Shown here: positions 26,344 through 34,560 of the stretch, one piece after another
How the letters are laid out: each line of letters begins with the position of its first letter
Position numbering within the stretch: the stretch's first letter is position 1
Origin: Arthrobacter sp. Alg241-R88
Lineage (GTDB): Bacteria > Actinomycetota > Actinomycetes > Actinomycetales > Micrococcaceae
Direction of reading: 5' to 3'
Assembly: GCF_900537115.1 (NCBI RefSeq)
Contig: NZ_UNRG01000001.1
Coordinates: 435,121 to 499,120 of the forward strand
DNA: 64,000 bases
The notes under the pieces: model-generated
What the model saw: only the letters and a program-made list of their open reading frames with translations
What the model was told of the DNA's origin: nothing
Databases searched by the model: none
Position numbers and translations under genes: made by a program

Positions 26344-27111
26344 ATGACGGCGGACCTGCAGGCGCCCGCGCGCTCCCTGGGCTCGTGGACCATCGGCGTG
26401 GTGGGCATCGCCGGGCTGGCAGCCATCATCGCGGGGGTCTACACGTCCCGCGAGGCCCTCGTCGCCGTTGCCGTGGCCAGCGCCGCTGCGGTAGGCATCG
26501 GCTGGCCGCACTTCCTCCGGATTCCTGCCAAAAAGACGCTCGCGGCGGTGATTGCCCTGGCCGGGGCCGGCTCGGCGCTCGCTGCCGCGTACGCTCCCGC
26601 CCCCGGCTACCTCGACTGGACGCCCCCCTTTATTGCACTCGGTATGATGGCCGTTTTTGTGGTGCAGCTCATCCGCGGAACAGGGCAGGCGCAGCGGCTG
26701 GAGTCAACTCTCGGCTGCTCGGCAGGAGTGCTGCTCGCCTGCCTGGGCGCGGGCTGGATCGCCGGCGCCCGGTTCAACGGGGTGCGAGAGATGCTGCTCG
26801 TGGCGGCCATCAGCGCGGCCGTTGCCTTGCTGGCAGGATTGATCAGGTGGCCGGACAGTATTATTGCGCCCCTGGGCATCGTTCTCGCGGGACTTGCCGG
26901 TCCGCTCGCCGGGCTGGTGCTCTCGGATATCGCGGTCCTGCCGGCCGCCATCTTTGGTGTGGTGGTAGGTGCGGTCCTGGTGAGTTTCCGCCGGCTCGTA
27001 ACGCTGCGCGGCGCTCCGATTAATGTTCCTGCTGCCTTTAGCATGGGCCTGGCGCCTGTCTCGGCGGTGGGTTCCCTGGCTTACTTCATAGACAAACTAC
27101 TCATCTACTAA
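26344..27111 (+). CDS. Hypothetical integral membrane protein
   Basis: 255 residues dominated by about seven to eight hydrophobic helices (for example ~15–32, 38–55, 65–85, 94–110 and 125–145), with short polar loops and the C-terminal 'GSLAYFIDKLLIY'. No transporter signature recognised. The ATG at 26344 has only a weak ribosome-binding site. Another small membrane-protein gene follows after 17 bp, suggesting co-expression. Confidence 0.7.
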   Translation: MTADLQAPARSLGSWTIGVVGIAGLAAIIAGVYTSREALVAVAVASAAAVGIGWPHFLRIPAKKTLAAVIALAGAGSALAAAYAPAPGYLDWTPPFIALGMMAVFVVQLIRGTGQAQRLESTLGCSAGVLLACLGAGWIAGARFNGVREMLLVAAISAAVALLAGLIRWPDSIIAPLGIVLAGLAGPLAGLVLSDIAVLPAAIFGVVVGAVLVSFRRLVTLRGAPINVPAAFSMGLAPVSAVGSLAYFIDKLLIY

Positions 27112-27128
27112 CGCGTTAGGATGGCATC

Positions 27129-27242
27129 ATGTCCGTACTTGCTTTTGAAATCTTCTTCCTTGTCCTGCTCGGCATCGCCAGCCTTTCCATGGCATGGTTT
27201 GCCGGCTTTGTGGTCTACCGCCTGTTCAAAGGCCAGAAGTAG
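27129..27242 (+). CDS. Very small single-helix membrane protein
   Basis: 37-residue ORF from ATG with TAGGA about 8 bp upstream: 'MSVLAFEIFFLVLLGIASLS' begins one long hydrophobic helix, ending in a basic 'YRLFKGQK' tail. Its ribosome-binding site, spacing to the upstream membrane-protein gene (17 bp) and typical small-membrane-protein layout support it. Function unknown. Confidence 0.55.
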   Translation: MSVLAFEIFFLVLLGIASLSMAWFAGFVVYRLFKGQK

Positions 27243-27280
27243 ACCCTTTCCGGAGCTAGCCGTTTTCCGAGGTAATTGCT

Positions 27281-27889
27281 GTGCCGATTGAGATTCCCAC
27301 CGACTTGACCCCAGAACTTGTCCCGCTTTCCTGGCTCATTGGTGAGTGGGAAGGCCGCGGCCGGCTGGGCACAGGGGACGAGGGCTCGGAGCACTTCCTG
27401 CAGCGTGTGTCCTTCACCCACAACGGGCTGCCCTACCTGCAGTACCGTGCGGAGAGCTGGCTGACGGACGACGACGGCACACGCCTGCGGCCGCTGACCG
27501 TCGAGACCGGCTTCTGGGCGCTGGAGCGCAAACAACTGGATGCCGACGGCGGCCCTGGCCTGATCCCCGCGGACATCGTTCCTGCATTGAAGAGCGCCGA
27601 TGAGGTGGAAGCCCTCCGCAACAGCGAGGGCGGCTTCGATATCTCGGTGTCCATCTCGCATCCCGGAGGTATCTCCGAGCTGTACTACGGACAGATCAAG
27701 GGACCGCAGATCCAGCTCACCACCGACATGGTGATGCGCGGGAGCCACTCCAAGGACTACAGCGCGGCCACGCGCATATTCGGCCTGGTGGACGGCAACC
27801 TGCTCTGGCGCTGGGATGTCGCCGTTGGTGGCAAAGAGGGCAAGGGACTGGAAGCACACGCCTCCGCCTTCCTCCAAAAAGTCTCCTGA
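27281..27889 (+). CDS. Nitrobindin-like heme-binding beta-barrel protein (FABP family)
   Basis: 202-residue cytoplasmic protein of the THAP4/nitrobindin beta-barrel family (formerly DUF1794), which binds heme b and reacts with nitric oxide or peroxynitrite in characterised members. The 'LIGEWEGRGRLG' motif near residue 16 is the family's GxWxGxG signature. The C-terminal 'LWRWDVAVGGKEGKGLEAHASAFLQ' (split) contains the histidine position expected to bind heme iron. GTG start. The 38 bp after the preceding small gene suggest a separate start. Confidence 0.82.
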   Translation: MPIEIPTDLTPELVPLSWLIGEWEGRGRLGTGDEGSEHFLQRVSFTHNGLPYLQYRAESWLTDDDGTRLRPLTVETGFWALERKQLDADGGPGLIPADIVPALKSADEVEALRNSEGGFDISVSISHPGGISELYYGQIKGPQIQLTTDMVMRGSHSKDYSAATRIFGLVDGNLLWRWDVAVGGKEGKGLEAHASAFLQKVS

Positions 27890-27927
27890 CCCTACCCGGT
27901 CCGGAAAACGAAAGCGGGTCGCGGCAC

Positions 27928-28668
27928 GTGAAAGATCCCCAGAACGTTCAGGCTTCCGGAAGTCCACGGGACTACAGCGACCTGAAAGCCGTTTTTTTCA
28001 ACGGGACCTTGAAGAGGTCGCCCCAGACCAGCAATACGGACGGGCTGATCAACATCAGCCGGCTCATCATGGAAAAGCAGGGCGTCAGCACCCGTGTGAT
28101 CCGCACGGTGGACCACGATATTGCCAGCGGCGTCTACCCGGACATGACCCAGTACGGCTGGCCCACGGATGAATGGCCTCAGCTGTATCCGGCGGTGCAG
28201 GAAGCGGACATCGTGGTGGTGGCCGGGCCCATTTGGCTCGGCGACAACTCCTCCCAGACCAAGAAGCTCATCGAACGCCTCTACGCCCACTCCGGTGAAC
28301 TCAACAGCAAGGGCCAGTGGGCGTTCTACCCGAAGGCGGGCGGCTGCCTGATCACGGGCAATGAAGACGGCATCAAGCACTGCGCCATGAATGTCCTGTA
28401 CAGCCTGCAGCACATCGGCTTCAGCATTCCGCCGCAGGCGGATGCCGGGTGGATCGGGGCTGTTGGTCCGGGCCCGAGCTACCTTGACGAGGGCTCCGGC
28501 GGTCCCGAAACCGACTTCACCAACCGGAACGCCACGTTTATGACCTGGAACCTCCTGCACCTGGCCCGGATTCTCAAGGACGCCGGCGGATACCCGGACT
28601 ACGGCAACCTCCCCCAGGAATGGGCAGCAGGGACGCGCTTCGATTTTGAGAATCCGGAATACCGCTGA
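27928..28668 (+). CDS. Flavodoxin-like NADPH-dependent FMN reductase family protein
   Basis: 246 residues with a flavodoxin-like fold: 'AVFFNGTLKRSPQTSNTDGL' (phosphate-binding loop, ~20–39), 'ADIVVVAGPIWLGDNSSQTK' near residue 93 (FMN isoalloxazine contact) and 'AGGCLITGNEDGIKH' near 140. Starts at GTG. It probably performs flavin or quinone reduction; the electron acceptor cannot be told. It lies between a heme-binding protein and the folate-binding YgfZ, all on the plus strand, a loose redox-related group. Confidence 0.83.
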   Translation: MKDPQNVQASGSPRDYSDLKAVFFNGTLKRSPQTSNTDGLINISRLIMEKQGVSTRVIRTVDHDIASGVYPDMTQYGWPTDEWPQLYPAVQEADIVVVAGPIWLGDNSSQTKKLIERLYAHSGELNSKGQWAFYPKAGGCLITGNEDGIKHCAMNVLYSLQHIGFSIPPQADAGWIGAVGPGPSYLDEGSGGPETDFTNRNATFMTWNLLHLARILKDAGGYPDYGNLPQEWAAGTRFDFENPEYR

Positions 28669-28690
28669 CCTTCAAGGACTTCTAATACAT

Positions 28691-29773
28691 ATGACTACAC
28701 CCAGCCCCCTGTTGTCGCGCCCAGGAGCCATTGAGGCATCCGGCGCGGACGCCGGCGTCGCCTCCCACTATGGCGAGCCGCTGCGCGAGCAGCGCGCACT
28801 CGCTGCCGGTACCGCCGTCGTCGACCTTTCCCACCGCGGCATTGTCACAGTCAGCGGGCCGGACAGGCTGAGCTGGCTTAACACGCTGTCGTCGCAGCAG
28901 GTTGCCGGCCTCCAGCCCGGGGAATCCAGCGAACTGCTCCTCCTGAGCGTCCAGGGCAGGATCGACTTCGACGCCCGGGTGATTGACGACGGCGCCACCA
29001 CCTGGCTGATCGTTGAGGCCGCCGAAGCAGCACCCCTGGCAGAGTTCCTGAACAGGATGAAGTTCATGCTGCGGGTGGAAATTGCTGATGTTTCGGCCGA
29101 CTGGACCGTCGTGGGCAGCACCAGGGCAATTCCGGAGTGGTCGGAGCTACTGGTGTGGCAGGACCCTTGGCCCAACGTGGCAGCGGGCGGCTATTCCTAT
29201 GCCACGGTTCCCGAAGCCAGCCATCCCGGGCTGGAGCGGCCATGGTTTGAGTACCTGGTACCGGCCGCGGACCTGGAACAGCGGGTAGCCGACCGCCAAT
29301 TGGCCGGAGTCCTCGCCGCGGAAGCGCTGCGACTGGCGGCCTGGCGCCCCCGGATCGGTGCTGAAACGGACGATAAGACCATCCCGCATGAGCTGGACCT
29401 CCTCCGCACGGCCGTGCACCTGGCCAAAGGCTGCTACAAGGGACAGGAAACCATCGCGCGCGTGCACAACCTCGGGCACCCGCCACGCCGGCTCGTGTTC
29501 CTCCAGCTGGACGGCTCGCAGCACACCCTGCCGCAGGCCGGAAGTCCGGTGCTGTCGGGGGAGCGGAAGGTGGGGACGGTCACATCGGTGGCCCAGCATT
29601 ACGAGATGGGGCCGGTTGCCCTGGCAGTCATAAAGCGTTCGGTGGGCGCGGATGAAATACTGACGGTCCTGGACGGCGAGGAGCCTTACCCTGCTGCCCA
29701 GGAACTTATCGTTGCTCCCGACGCCGGCCAGGTAGTGGGGCGCCAGACCGGATTCCTCAAGGGGCCACGCTAA
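28691..29773 (+). CDS. ygfZ: YgfZ/GcvT-type folate-binding protein
   Basis: 360 residues from the ATG at 28691. YgfZ proteins support repair or assembly of certain Fe–S enzymes using folate. The conserved 'KGCYKGQETIARVHN' motif with its essential Cys is present near residue 245, and 'VSGPDRLSWLNTLSSQQVAGL' near 55 (split) is the aminomethyltransferase-like core. The frame extends to 28646, but those codons overlap the previous gene end. Its TAA overlaps the ATG of the ankyrin gene by one base, indicating coupling. Confidence 0.9.
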   Translation: MTTPSPLLSRPGAIEASGADAGVASHYGEPLREQRALAAGTAVVDLSHRGIVTVSGPDRLSWLNTLSSQQVAGLQPGESSELLLLSVQGRIDFDARVIDDGATTWLIVEAAEAAPLAEFLNRMKFMLRVEIADVSADWTVVGSTRAIPEWSELLVWQDPWPNVAAGGYSYATVPEASHPGLERPWFEYLVPAADLEQRVADRQLAGVLAAEALRLAAWRPRIGAETDDKTIPHELDLLRTAVHLAKGCYKGQETIARVHNLGHPPRRLVFLQLDGSQHTLPQAGSPVLSGERKVGTVTSVAQHYEMGPVALAVIKRSVGADEILTVLDGEEPYPAAQELIVAPDAGQVVGRQTGFLKGPR

Positions 29774-30207
29774 TGACTGACAACGCCGGAACCAACGCAG
29801 CGCCGTCCGCCTCATCGGCAGGCCAGGAAGGGCCCGACGACGAGGCGCTCGCTTTGGCGCATACGCTCTTCCAGGCGGCCAGGGAAGGGGACACGGCGCT
29901 GCTGCGTGCCTATCTCGACGCCGGCGCTCCCGCCACCCTGACGAATTCCGCCGGCGATTCCCTCCTGATGCTCGCTGCCTACCATGGCCACGCGGAGACC
30001 GTTCAGCTCATCCTGAAACACGGCGCCGAGGCCGACACCGCTAACGACCGCGGCCAGACTCCGCTGGCCGGAGCGGCGTTCAAGGGCTACACCGACGTTG
30101 CCCGCGTCCTGCTGGATGCCGGTGCGGACCCGGACGCAGGTTCGCCGACAGCACGCGCTGCCGCCCAGATGTTCGCGCGCAAGGAGATCCTGGATCTCCT
30201 GGCCTAG
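29773..30207 (+). CDS. Ankyrin repeat protein
   Basis: 144 residues. After a ~25-residue acidic, Ser/Ala-rich leader come about three ankyrin repeats: 'LFQAAREGDTALLRAYLDAG', 'LLMLAAYHGHAETVQLILKHG' (split here) and 'PLAGAAFKGYTDVARVLLDAG', roughly residues 34–125. It is probably a cytoplasmic protein-interaction module, translationally coupled to ygfZ (one-base overlap). The partner is unknown. Confidence 0.87.
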   Translation: MTDNAGTNAAPSASSAGQEGPDDEALALAHTLFQAAREGDTALLRAYLDAGAPATLTNSAGDSLLMLAAYHGHAETVQLILKHGAEADTANDRGQTPLAGAAFKGYTDVARVLLDAGADPDAGSPTARAAAQMFARKEILDLLA

Positions 30208-30234
30208 TTGACGCGGCCGTAGTGCTGTACTTTC

Positions 30235-30267
30235 TGAAGCCCCAGCCGGTTTAGGGCTGGGGCTTCA
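30235..30267 (+). terminator. Hairpin after the ankyrin gene
   Basis: TGAAGCCCCAGCC (30235–30247) pairs perfectly with the arm at 30255–30267, with a 7-base loop. A true T-tract is lacking on either side, so termination may be weak. It lies between converging genes. Confidence 0.65.
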
Positions 30268-30281
30268 GCGTGTTTGTCCCG

Positions 30282-30998
30282 TCACCCAAGGTGGACGCTG
30301 GTCTGGATTCCGCCGGCTGACAGGCCTAGCTTCCGGGCCAGCGCCAAGGACCCGGTGTTGCTGACGTCTGTCCGCCACTGCAGCGTGAGGCCCGCCGCCA
30401 GCGCCTCATGGGCTGCGATGGACACCGCGAGCGAACCCAGGCCCCGGCGCCGCCATTCCGGATCCACCAGGACGCCCAGGTGGGCCAGCAGGCCCACCCA
30501 CTCTGAGTAGGCCCCGCAGGCCAGAGGGACGCGGCGCCCGTCAACTTCGTGGACGATGGTGTAGCGGTTTTCGAGGTCAGACAGGCCAACCTCGTTGACG
30601 TCGTCCGGCGGGCAGCGGCCCTCCAGTTCGATGGCCTCGGGGTTGCCGTGGGAGACCGTCATCTCTTCCGAGGGCTGCCTCAGGGGCAGGTCGTCGGCGA
30701 AGAACAAGGCCGCGGCGCCCAGGCCGTGGCCCCCGTGCGACCGGGTCAGCGTCAGGAGCGTGACGTGCTGGGCCATTTCCTCATCGGGGATGCCGGCCGC
30801 GGCATCAATGATCCACTGCGGGCCCACCAGTGCCGAGCTGCCAAAAAGCCGCACAAACTCTACGGTCCGCACCGATTCGTCGGCCCGGACGATCCGCTCC
30901 CCGGAGGCCAGGGCGGTTCCGAAGGCGTCGTCGTCGAGTCCCAGGCGCCGTGCCCAGGCAAGCTGGATGATGGCGGCGGAACCGGGGTCAAGTGTCAT
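30282..30998 (-). CDS. GNAT-family N-acetyltransferase
   Basis: 238 residues. The C-terminal half carries the acetyl-CoA site 'VDPEWRRRGLGSLAVSIAAH' (~185–204) and the following 'NTGSLALARKLGL' strand-helix. The N-terminal half resembles the degenerate GNAT-like domain of larger GNAT proteins. ATG start. It is separated from pfkA by ~60 bp with the pfkA stop upstream in the same orientation, so a read-through transcript from pfkA is possible. Substrate unknown. Confidence 0.8.
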   Translation of the reverse strand: MTLDPGSAAIIQLAWARRLGLDDDAFGTALASGERIVRADESVRTVEFVRLFGSSALVGPQWIIDAAAGIPDEEMAQHVTLLTLTRSHGGHGLGAAALFFADDLPLRQPSEEMTVSHGNPEAIELEGRCPPDDVNEVGLSDLENRYTIVHEVDGRRVPLACGAYSEWVGLLAHLGVLVDPEWRRRGLGSLAVSIAAHEALAAGLTLQWRTDVSNTGSLALARKLGLSAGGIQTSVHLG

Positions 30999-31061
30999 AC
31001 TCCCAGCCTAGGGTGGGCAAGTGGCCCCGCCGAGCAGGACACCTTAGCTGACCGAGACAAC

Positions 31062-32087
31062 TCAGCCGAACAGGACGGCGGCTTCGTCGTAGCGCTTCTG
31101 CGGAACGGTTTTGAGCTGGCCGAGCGCTTCCTGGAAACCCACGTGCTCAATGTCCGTGCCTTTCAGTGCCACCATGGTGCCCCAGTAGCCTTCCACCACC
31201 GAGTCGATGGCCGCCATGCCGAGCCGGGTGGCCAGGACGCGGTCGAAGGCGGACGGTACGCCGCCGCGCTGGATGTGGCCGAGGATCGTGGCGCGGGTTT
31301 CGATGCCGGTGCGGGCTTCGAGTTCCGGGGCGAGCTGGTCCGCGATGCCGCCCAGGCGGGGCCGGCCAAAGGTGTCCAGGCCGCGTTCGGAGTGCGGGGT
31401 TTCCATGTGCTCGGGAACGAATCCTTCGGCCACGACCACCAGGGGCGCGCGGCCACGGGCGTGGGCTTCCTTTACCCATTCGGTGATCTGGTCGATGCTG
31501 ACCTTCTGCTCCGGGATAAGGATGGCGTGCGCACCGGCCGCCATGCCGGCGTGCAGCGCAATCCAGCCGACGTGCCGGCCCATGACTTCGGCGATCATGC
31601 AGCGGTGGTGTGATTCGCCGGTGGTCCGGAGCCGGTCGATGGCTTCGGTGGCGATCTGGACAGCGGTGTCAAAGCCGAAGGTGTAGTCGGTGGCGTCGAG
31701 GTCGTTGTCCACCGTCTTGGGAACACCCACGATCTTGAGGCCGGCGTCGGTGAGGCGCTTCGCAGCGGCCAGGGTTCCCTCACCGCCGATCGCGATGATG
31801 GCGTCGATGCCGAGGCGGTCCATGTGGGCTTTGATGACCTCGGGGCCGCCGCCGTTTTCGAAGGGGTTGGTGCGTGAGGTGCCTAGAATGGTGCCGCCCT
31901 GTTTGGCGATGCCGCGGACCATGGTGCGGGGGATGTCGATGATGTCGCCCTCGACGACGCCGCGCCAGCCGTCAAGGAAACCCACGAATTCGTGACCGTG
32001 GATGGCAATGCCTTTGAGGACGGCTCCGCGGATCACGGCGTTCAGTCCGGGGCAGTCGCCACCGCTGGTGAGAATTCCAATTTTCAT
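31062..32087 (-). CDS. pfkA: 6-phosphofructokinase
   Basis: 341 residues from the ATG at 32087; a longer frame adds 30 unrelated residues. The N-terminal 'MKIGILTSGGDCPGLNAVIRG' (split) is diagnostic. 'IGGEGTLAAAKRL' near residue 100 keeps Gly at the position that favours ATP over pyrophosphate, as far as this motif predicts. 'PKTVDNDL' near 124 holds the catalytic Asp region and 'EVMGRHVGWIAL' near 168 is a fructose-6-phosphate-binding segment. Cytoplasmic glycolytic enzyme. Confidence 0.95.
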   Translation of the reverse strand: MKIGILTSGGDCPGLNAVIRGAVLKGIAIHGHEFVGFLDGWRGVVEGDIIDIPRTMVRGIAKQGGTILGTSRTNPFENGGGPEVIKAHMDRLGIDAIIAIGGEGTLAAAKRLTDAGLKIVGVPKTVDNDLDATDYTFGFDTAVQIATEAIDRLRTTGESHHRCMIAEVMGRHVGWIALHAGMAAGAHAILIPEQKVSIDQITEWVKEAHARGRAPLVVVAEGFVPEHMETPHSERGLDTFGRPRLGGIADQLAPELEARTGIETRATILGHIQRGGVPSAFDRVLATRLGMAAIDSVVEGYWGTMVALKGTDIEHVGFQEALGQLKTVPQKRYDEAAVLFG

Positions 32088-32224
32088 GTCTCGGCTCAAA
32101 TCCTGGAGAGAAGGTGTACAGGCAGAGCGCCACGCTGAGCTCACATAGAGTCTAGTGGGGGGTGTGGGGTACGACACAAACCGGTTACATAAGGGCCGGG
32201 TCGGGGATCAGGCAGCGCACAAGA

Positions 32225-32263
32225 AAAAGTGCCCCCGCTCGCAGGGTGAGCGGGGGCACTTTT
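32225..32263 (-). terminator. Rho-independent terminator of the PspC cassette
   Basis: AAAAGTGCCCCCGCTC (32225–32240) pairs with the arm at 32248–32263 around a 7-base loop; on the minus strand it is followed by TTTTTCTT. It lies ~12 bp beyond the stop of the small PspC gene. Confidence 0.92.
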
Positions 32264-32275
32264 CTTGTCGGTTTC

Positions 32276-32533
32276 TCAGGGACGGTTCAGGGACCGGCGG
32301 TCAAGGAACGTCTGAAGCGGGATGACGTTCCGCTGGTCCGGCAGGACCACCCAGGCCAGGAGATAGAAGATCAGGGCCGGCCCGGGCAGCAGGGCGAAGA
32401 GGAGGAATGCGATGCGGACGTAGGCCACGTCCACGTTGAGCTTGGCGGCAATGCCTCCCAGAACGCCTCCCAGCCAGCGCTGCGGTCCGCGTTTCAGGCC
32501 GAGGCCCCTGACGATGCTGAAGAACTTGTCCAT
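32276..32533 (-). CDS. Small PspC-domain membrane protein
   Basis: 85 residues that are almost entirely one PspC domain: 'RGPQRWLGGVLGGIAAKLNV' (~15–34) followed by a hydrophobic helix ('IAFLLFALLPGPALIFYLLAWVVLP', split). PspC-type proteins sense or buffer membrane stress. It is the last gene of a tight minus-strand cassette, starting 3 bp after the previous stop. It probably works with the LiaF-like protein and the divergent kinase. Confidence 0.87.
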   Translation of the reverse strand: MDKFFSIVRGLGLKRGPQRWLGGVLGGIAAKLNVDVAYVRIAFLLFALLPGPALIFYLLAWVVLPDQRNVIPLQTFLDRRSLNRP

Positions 32534-32536
32534 GGC

Positions 32537-32821
32537 TCAAGACTTCCCTGTTGTAGGACTGTTGTCACGTTTCCGGGCTGAGAGGAGTCCGCCGATCACC
32601 AGGGCGGCGCCGGCTCCGATCATGAGCCCGATCAGGACGTAGGTCCCGTTGAGGGTGACGATGCCAAGCTGCGCGACGATGATCAGGGCGGCGAGGGCCA
32701 GGACGATCAGTCCCCAGACCACCGTTCCCACCCTCGCCCCGGATGGAGGGGCAGAGTCGGTGCGTGCCGCCGTCGTGCTGCCCGGAACGTACGGGTCCGG
32801 GTCCGGAGTGTGGCTGCTCAT
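32537..32821 (-). CDS. Small two-helix membrane protein in the PspC cassette
   Basis: 94 residues: a polar Pro/Thr-rich N-terminal tail (~1–30), two hydrophobic helices (~32–53 and ~60–80) linked by a 'NGT' turn, and a basic polar C-terminus. It begins 1 bp after the preceding stop and ends 3 bp before the next start, so it is translated in concert with both PspC genes. No known family recognised; the position suggests an accessory of the envelope-stress module. Confidence 0.75.
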   Translation of the reverse strand: MSSHTPDPDPYVPGSTTAARTDSAPPSGARVGTVVWGLIVLALAALIIVAQLGIVTLNGTYVLIGLMIGAGAALVIGGLLSARKRDNSPTTGKS

Positions 32822-32822
32822 G

Positions 32823-34436
32823 TCAGTTACCTTCCTTGATGGTGACGTTGCTGACGGTGCCGTCGATCTGGATCACCAGGTGGCTGCCGGGCTTGTCGGT
32901 GTTGTAGCTGCTTTCCCGTGTGGTGGTCCCGCCACGCTGGCTCCCGCCTTCGTTCAGGTTGCCAAGGGTCATGTCGGCCCGAATGTCCACCGGCACGGTG
33001 TCGGGAATGACCACCGTGACGTTGCTGGCGGTGAAGTCCAGTGGGACCAGGACCTCTGACTGGAGCGGGGCACTTCCAGCCAGTTCGGTGAGGTCGACGG
33101 TGCCGCGTCCTGCCGTGATGTTGAGCCCGTCGCTTGCCTGCTGGATGCTCGTGGGCGTCCAGTCAACCTGCTGGAACCGGACCCGGTCGCCGTTGTTGCC
33201 CACCACGTTGAAGATTCCGCCGATGACCAGGGCCGCCACCGCGAAGAACGAAAGGATGCCGGAGGTCCGGCCGCGGAGGCCCAGGATGAGGATGCCGATG
33301 CCCAGGACGGCCGCTGCGCTTGCCCAGGCGATGGCATTGGTGGAATCGCCGAGGTCGATCATGTTGGTGACGTCCAAGGCTTTCAGTCCCGCGCCGACGA
33401 TCAGGGCGCTGCCGGCTGCGATCGCGACGGCGGGGGCGCCGGGACCTGCGGGACGTACCTTCGGTGCAGGTGGGGGACCCTGCGGTTGCCGGGTGCCACC
33501 GGCGCCTCCGTTGTTCCAGCCACTACCGGACCCGCTGTCGCCATACCCGCTGCCGCCGTACGGGCTGTCTCCGTACGGGCTGCCGGTGAAAGGACCGGTG
33601 CCCGCAACGTCTGAGTAAGGGGGAGTGGTGCCGGCGGAAGTAGATGCGGAATATGCGGTGGTGCCGGGGTACGCGTTGGTTGCGTAGGAGGTGGTGCCGG
33701 CCGATGCGCTCGCCGGTGTTCCAACTGCCGCCTTGTTCCGCTGCGCCAGGTAGTAGATCAGGTAGATGGCGCCGCCAACCCAGAAGATGGTCCAGAGGAA
33801 GGCGCCGAAGCCGTGGTTGCCCCAACCCCAGAAACCGCCGCCCAGTCCACTGAAGCCGAGGATGACGGCGATGAGGGAACCTGTCATGCCGCTGGTCCAC
33901 CGGCCGGCGCCGGCCTCCTGGACGTGGATCCTCCCATCGGGCTCGGGCAGGAAGGCCCACGCCAGGCCGTAGGCAAGCACGCCGATGCCGGCGAAGAGGG
34001 TGAGGACGATAAAGACGCCGCGCACGATCAGCGGGTCGATGCCCATGCGGTGGGCGATGCCGCTGGAGACGCCGCCGATCCAGCGGTCCTGGCCGCGCGT
34101 GATGCCGTGGCTGCGGACCCAACCGAAGAAGTCCGTCTGCTGGCTGGGGATTCCCGCATAGGCGTAGCTGCCGGTGTTCTGGCTTGAGCTGCTGTGCCTG
34201 GAGGAGGGTCCGTCCGACGGCCCTTGGTAAGGCTCATCGGAGCTGTCCTGCGCCGGGTAATCCTGTGTCGCCGGGTAATTCTGGCTGGAGTCCTGCTTGG
34301 ATTCCTCCGCCGGGTTCTGGTCTGATGCTGATGGGGTGGCAGGCGGCACCACGGGCTCCGTGGGGTGTTCGTTTTCGCGTTGGGGGAGGGGCTCCGTTGG
34401 CTGGCCGTCGTCTGGGGTGGGGGTTTGCGAGTTCAT
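32823..34436 (-). CDS. PspC-domain membrane protein with LiaF-like C-terminal domain
   Basis: 537 residues from the ATG at 34436. Residues 1–100 are a Pro/Ser/Gln/Asp-rich disordered cytoplasmic region; a PspC domain spans ~110–168 ('GQDRWIGGVSSGIAHRMGI'). Several hydrophobic helices and a long Gly/Tyr/Ser-rich linker with repeated 'YGDSPYGGSGYGDSGSGSG' (split) follow. The final ~110 residues are beta-rich ('VTVVIPDTVPVDIRADMTLG' and 'GSHLVIQIDGTVSNVTI'), resembling the LiaF/DUF2154 domain that restrains a LiaRS-type two-component system. It is divergent from exactly such a pair, 124 bp away. Confidence 0.85.
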   Translation of the reverse strand: MNSQTPTPDDGQPTEPLPQRENEHPTEPVVPPATPSASDQNPAEESKQDSSQNYPATQDYPAQDSSDEPYQGPSDGPSSRHSSSSQNTGSYAYAGIPSQQTDFFGWVRSHGITRGQDRWIGGVSSGIAHRMGIDPLIVRGVFIVLTLFAGIGVLAYGLAWAFLPEPDGRIHVQEAGAGRWTSGMTGSLIAVILGFSGLGGGFWGWGNHGFGAFLWTIFWVGGAIYLIYYLAQRNKAAVGTPASASAGTTSYATNAYPGTTAYSASTSAGTTPPYSDVAGTGPFTGSPYGDSPYGGSGYGDSGSGSGWNNGGAGGTRQPQGPPPAPKVRPAGPGAPAVAIAAGSALIVGAGLKALDVTNMIDLGDSTNAIAWASAAAVLGIGILILGLRGRTSGILSFFAVAALVIGGIFNVVGNNGDRVRFQQVDWTPTSIQQASDGLNITAGRGTVDLTELAGSAPLQSEVLVPLDFTASNVTVVIPDTVPVDIRADMTLGNLNEGGSQRGGTTTRESSYNTDKPGSHLVIQIDGTVSNVTIKEGN

Positions 34437-34560
34437 ACCTCGATCCTTCCGCCTGCCGGTCTTTGGCTCTACTGGGGGACACCCTGAACGGCCCCTGAGT
34501 GGCCCCCGGTTCCGGCCGGATTGCGGTCCGGGGAACCCTGATCCATGCTTGGATTGATCC

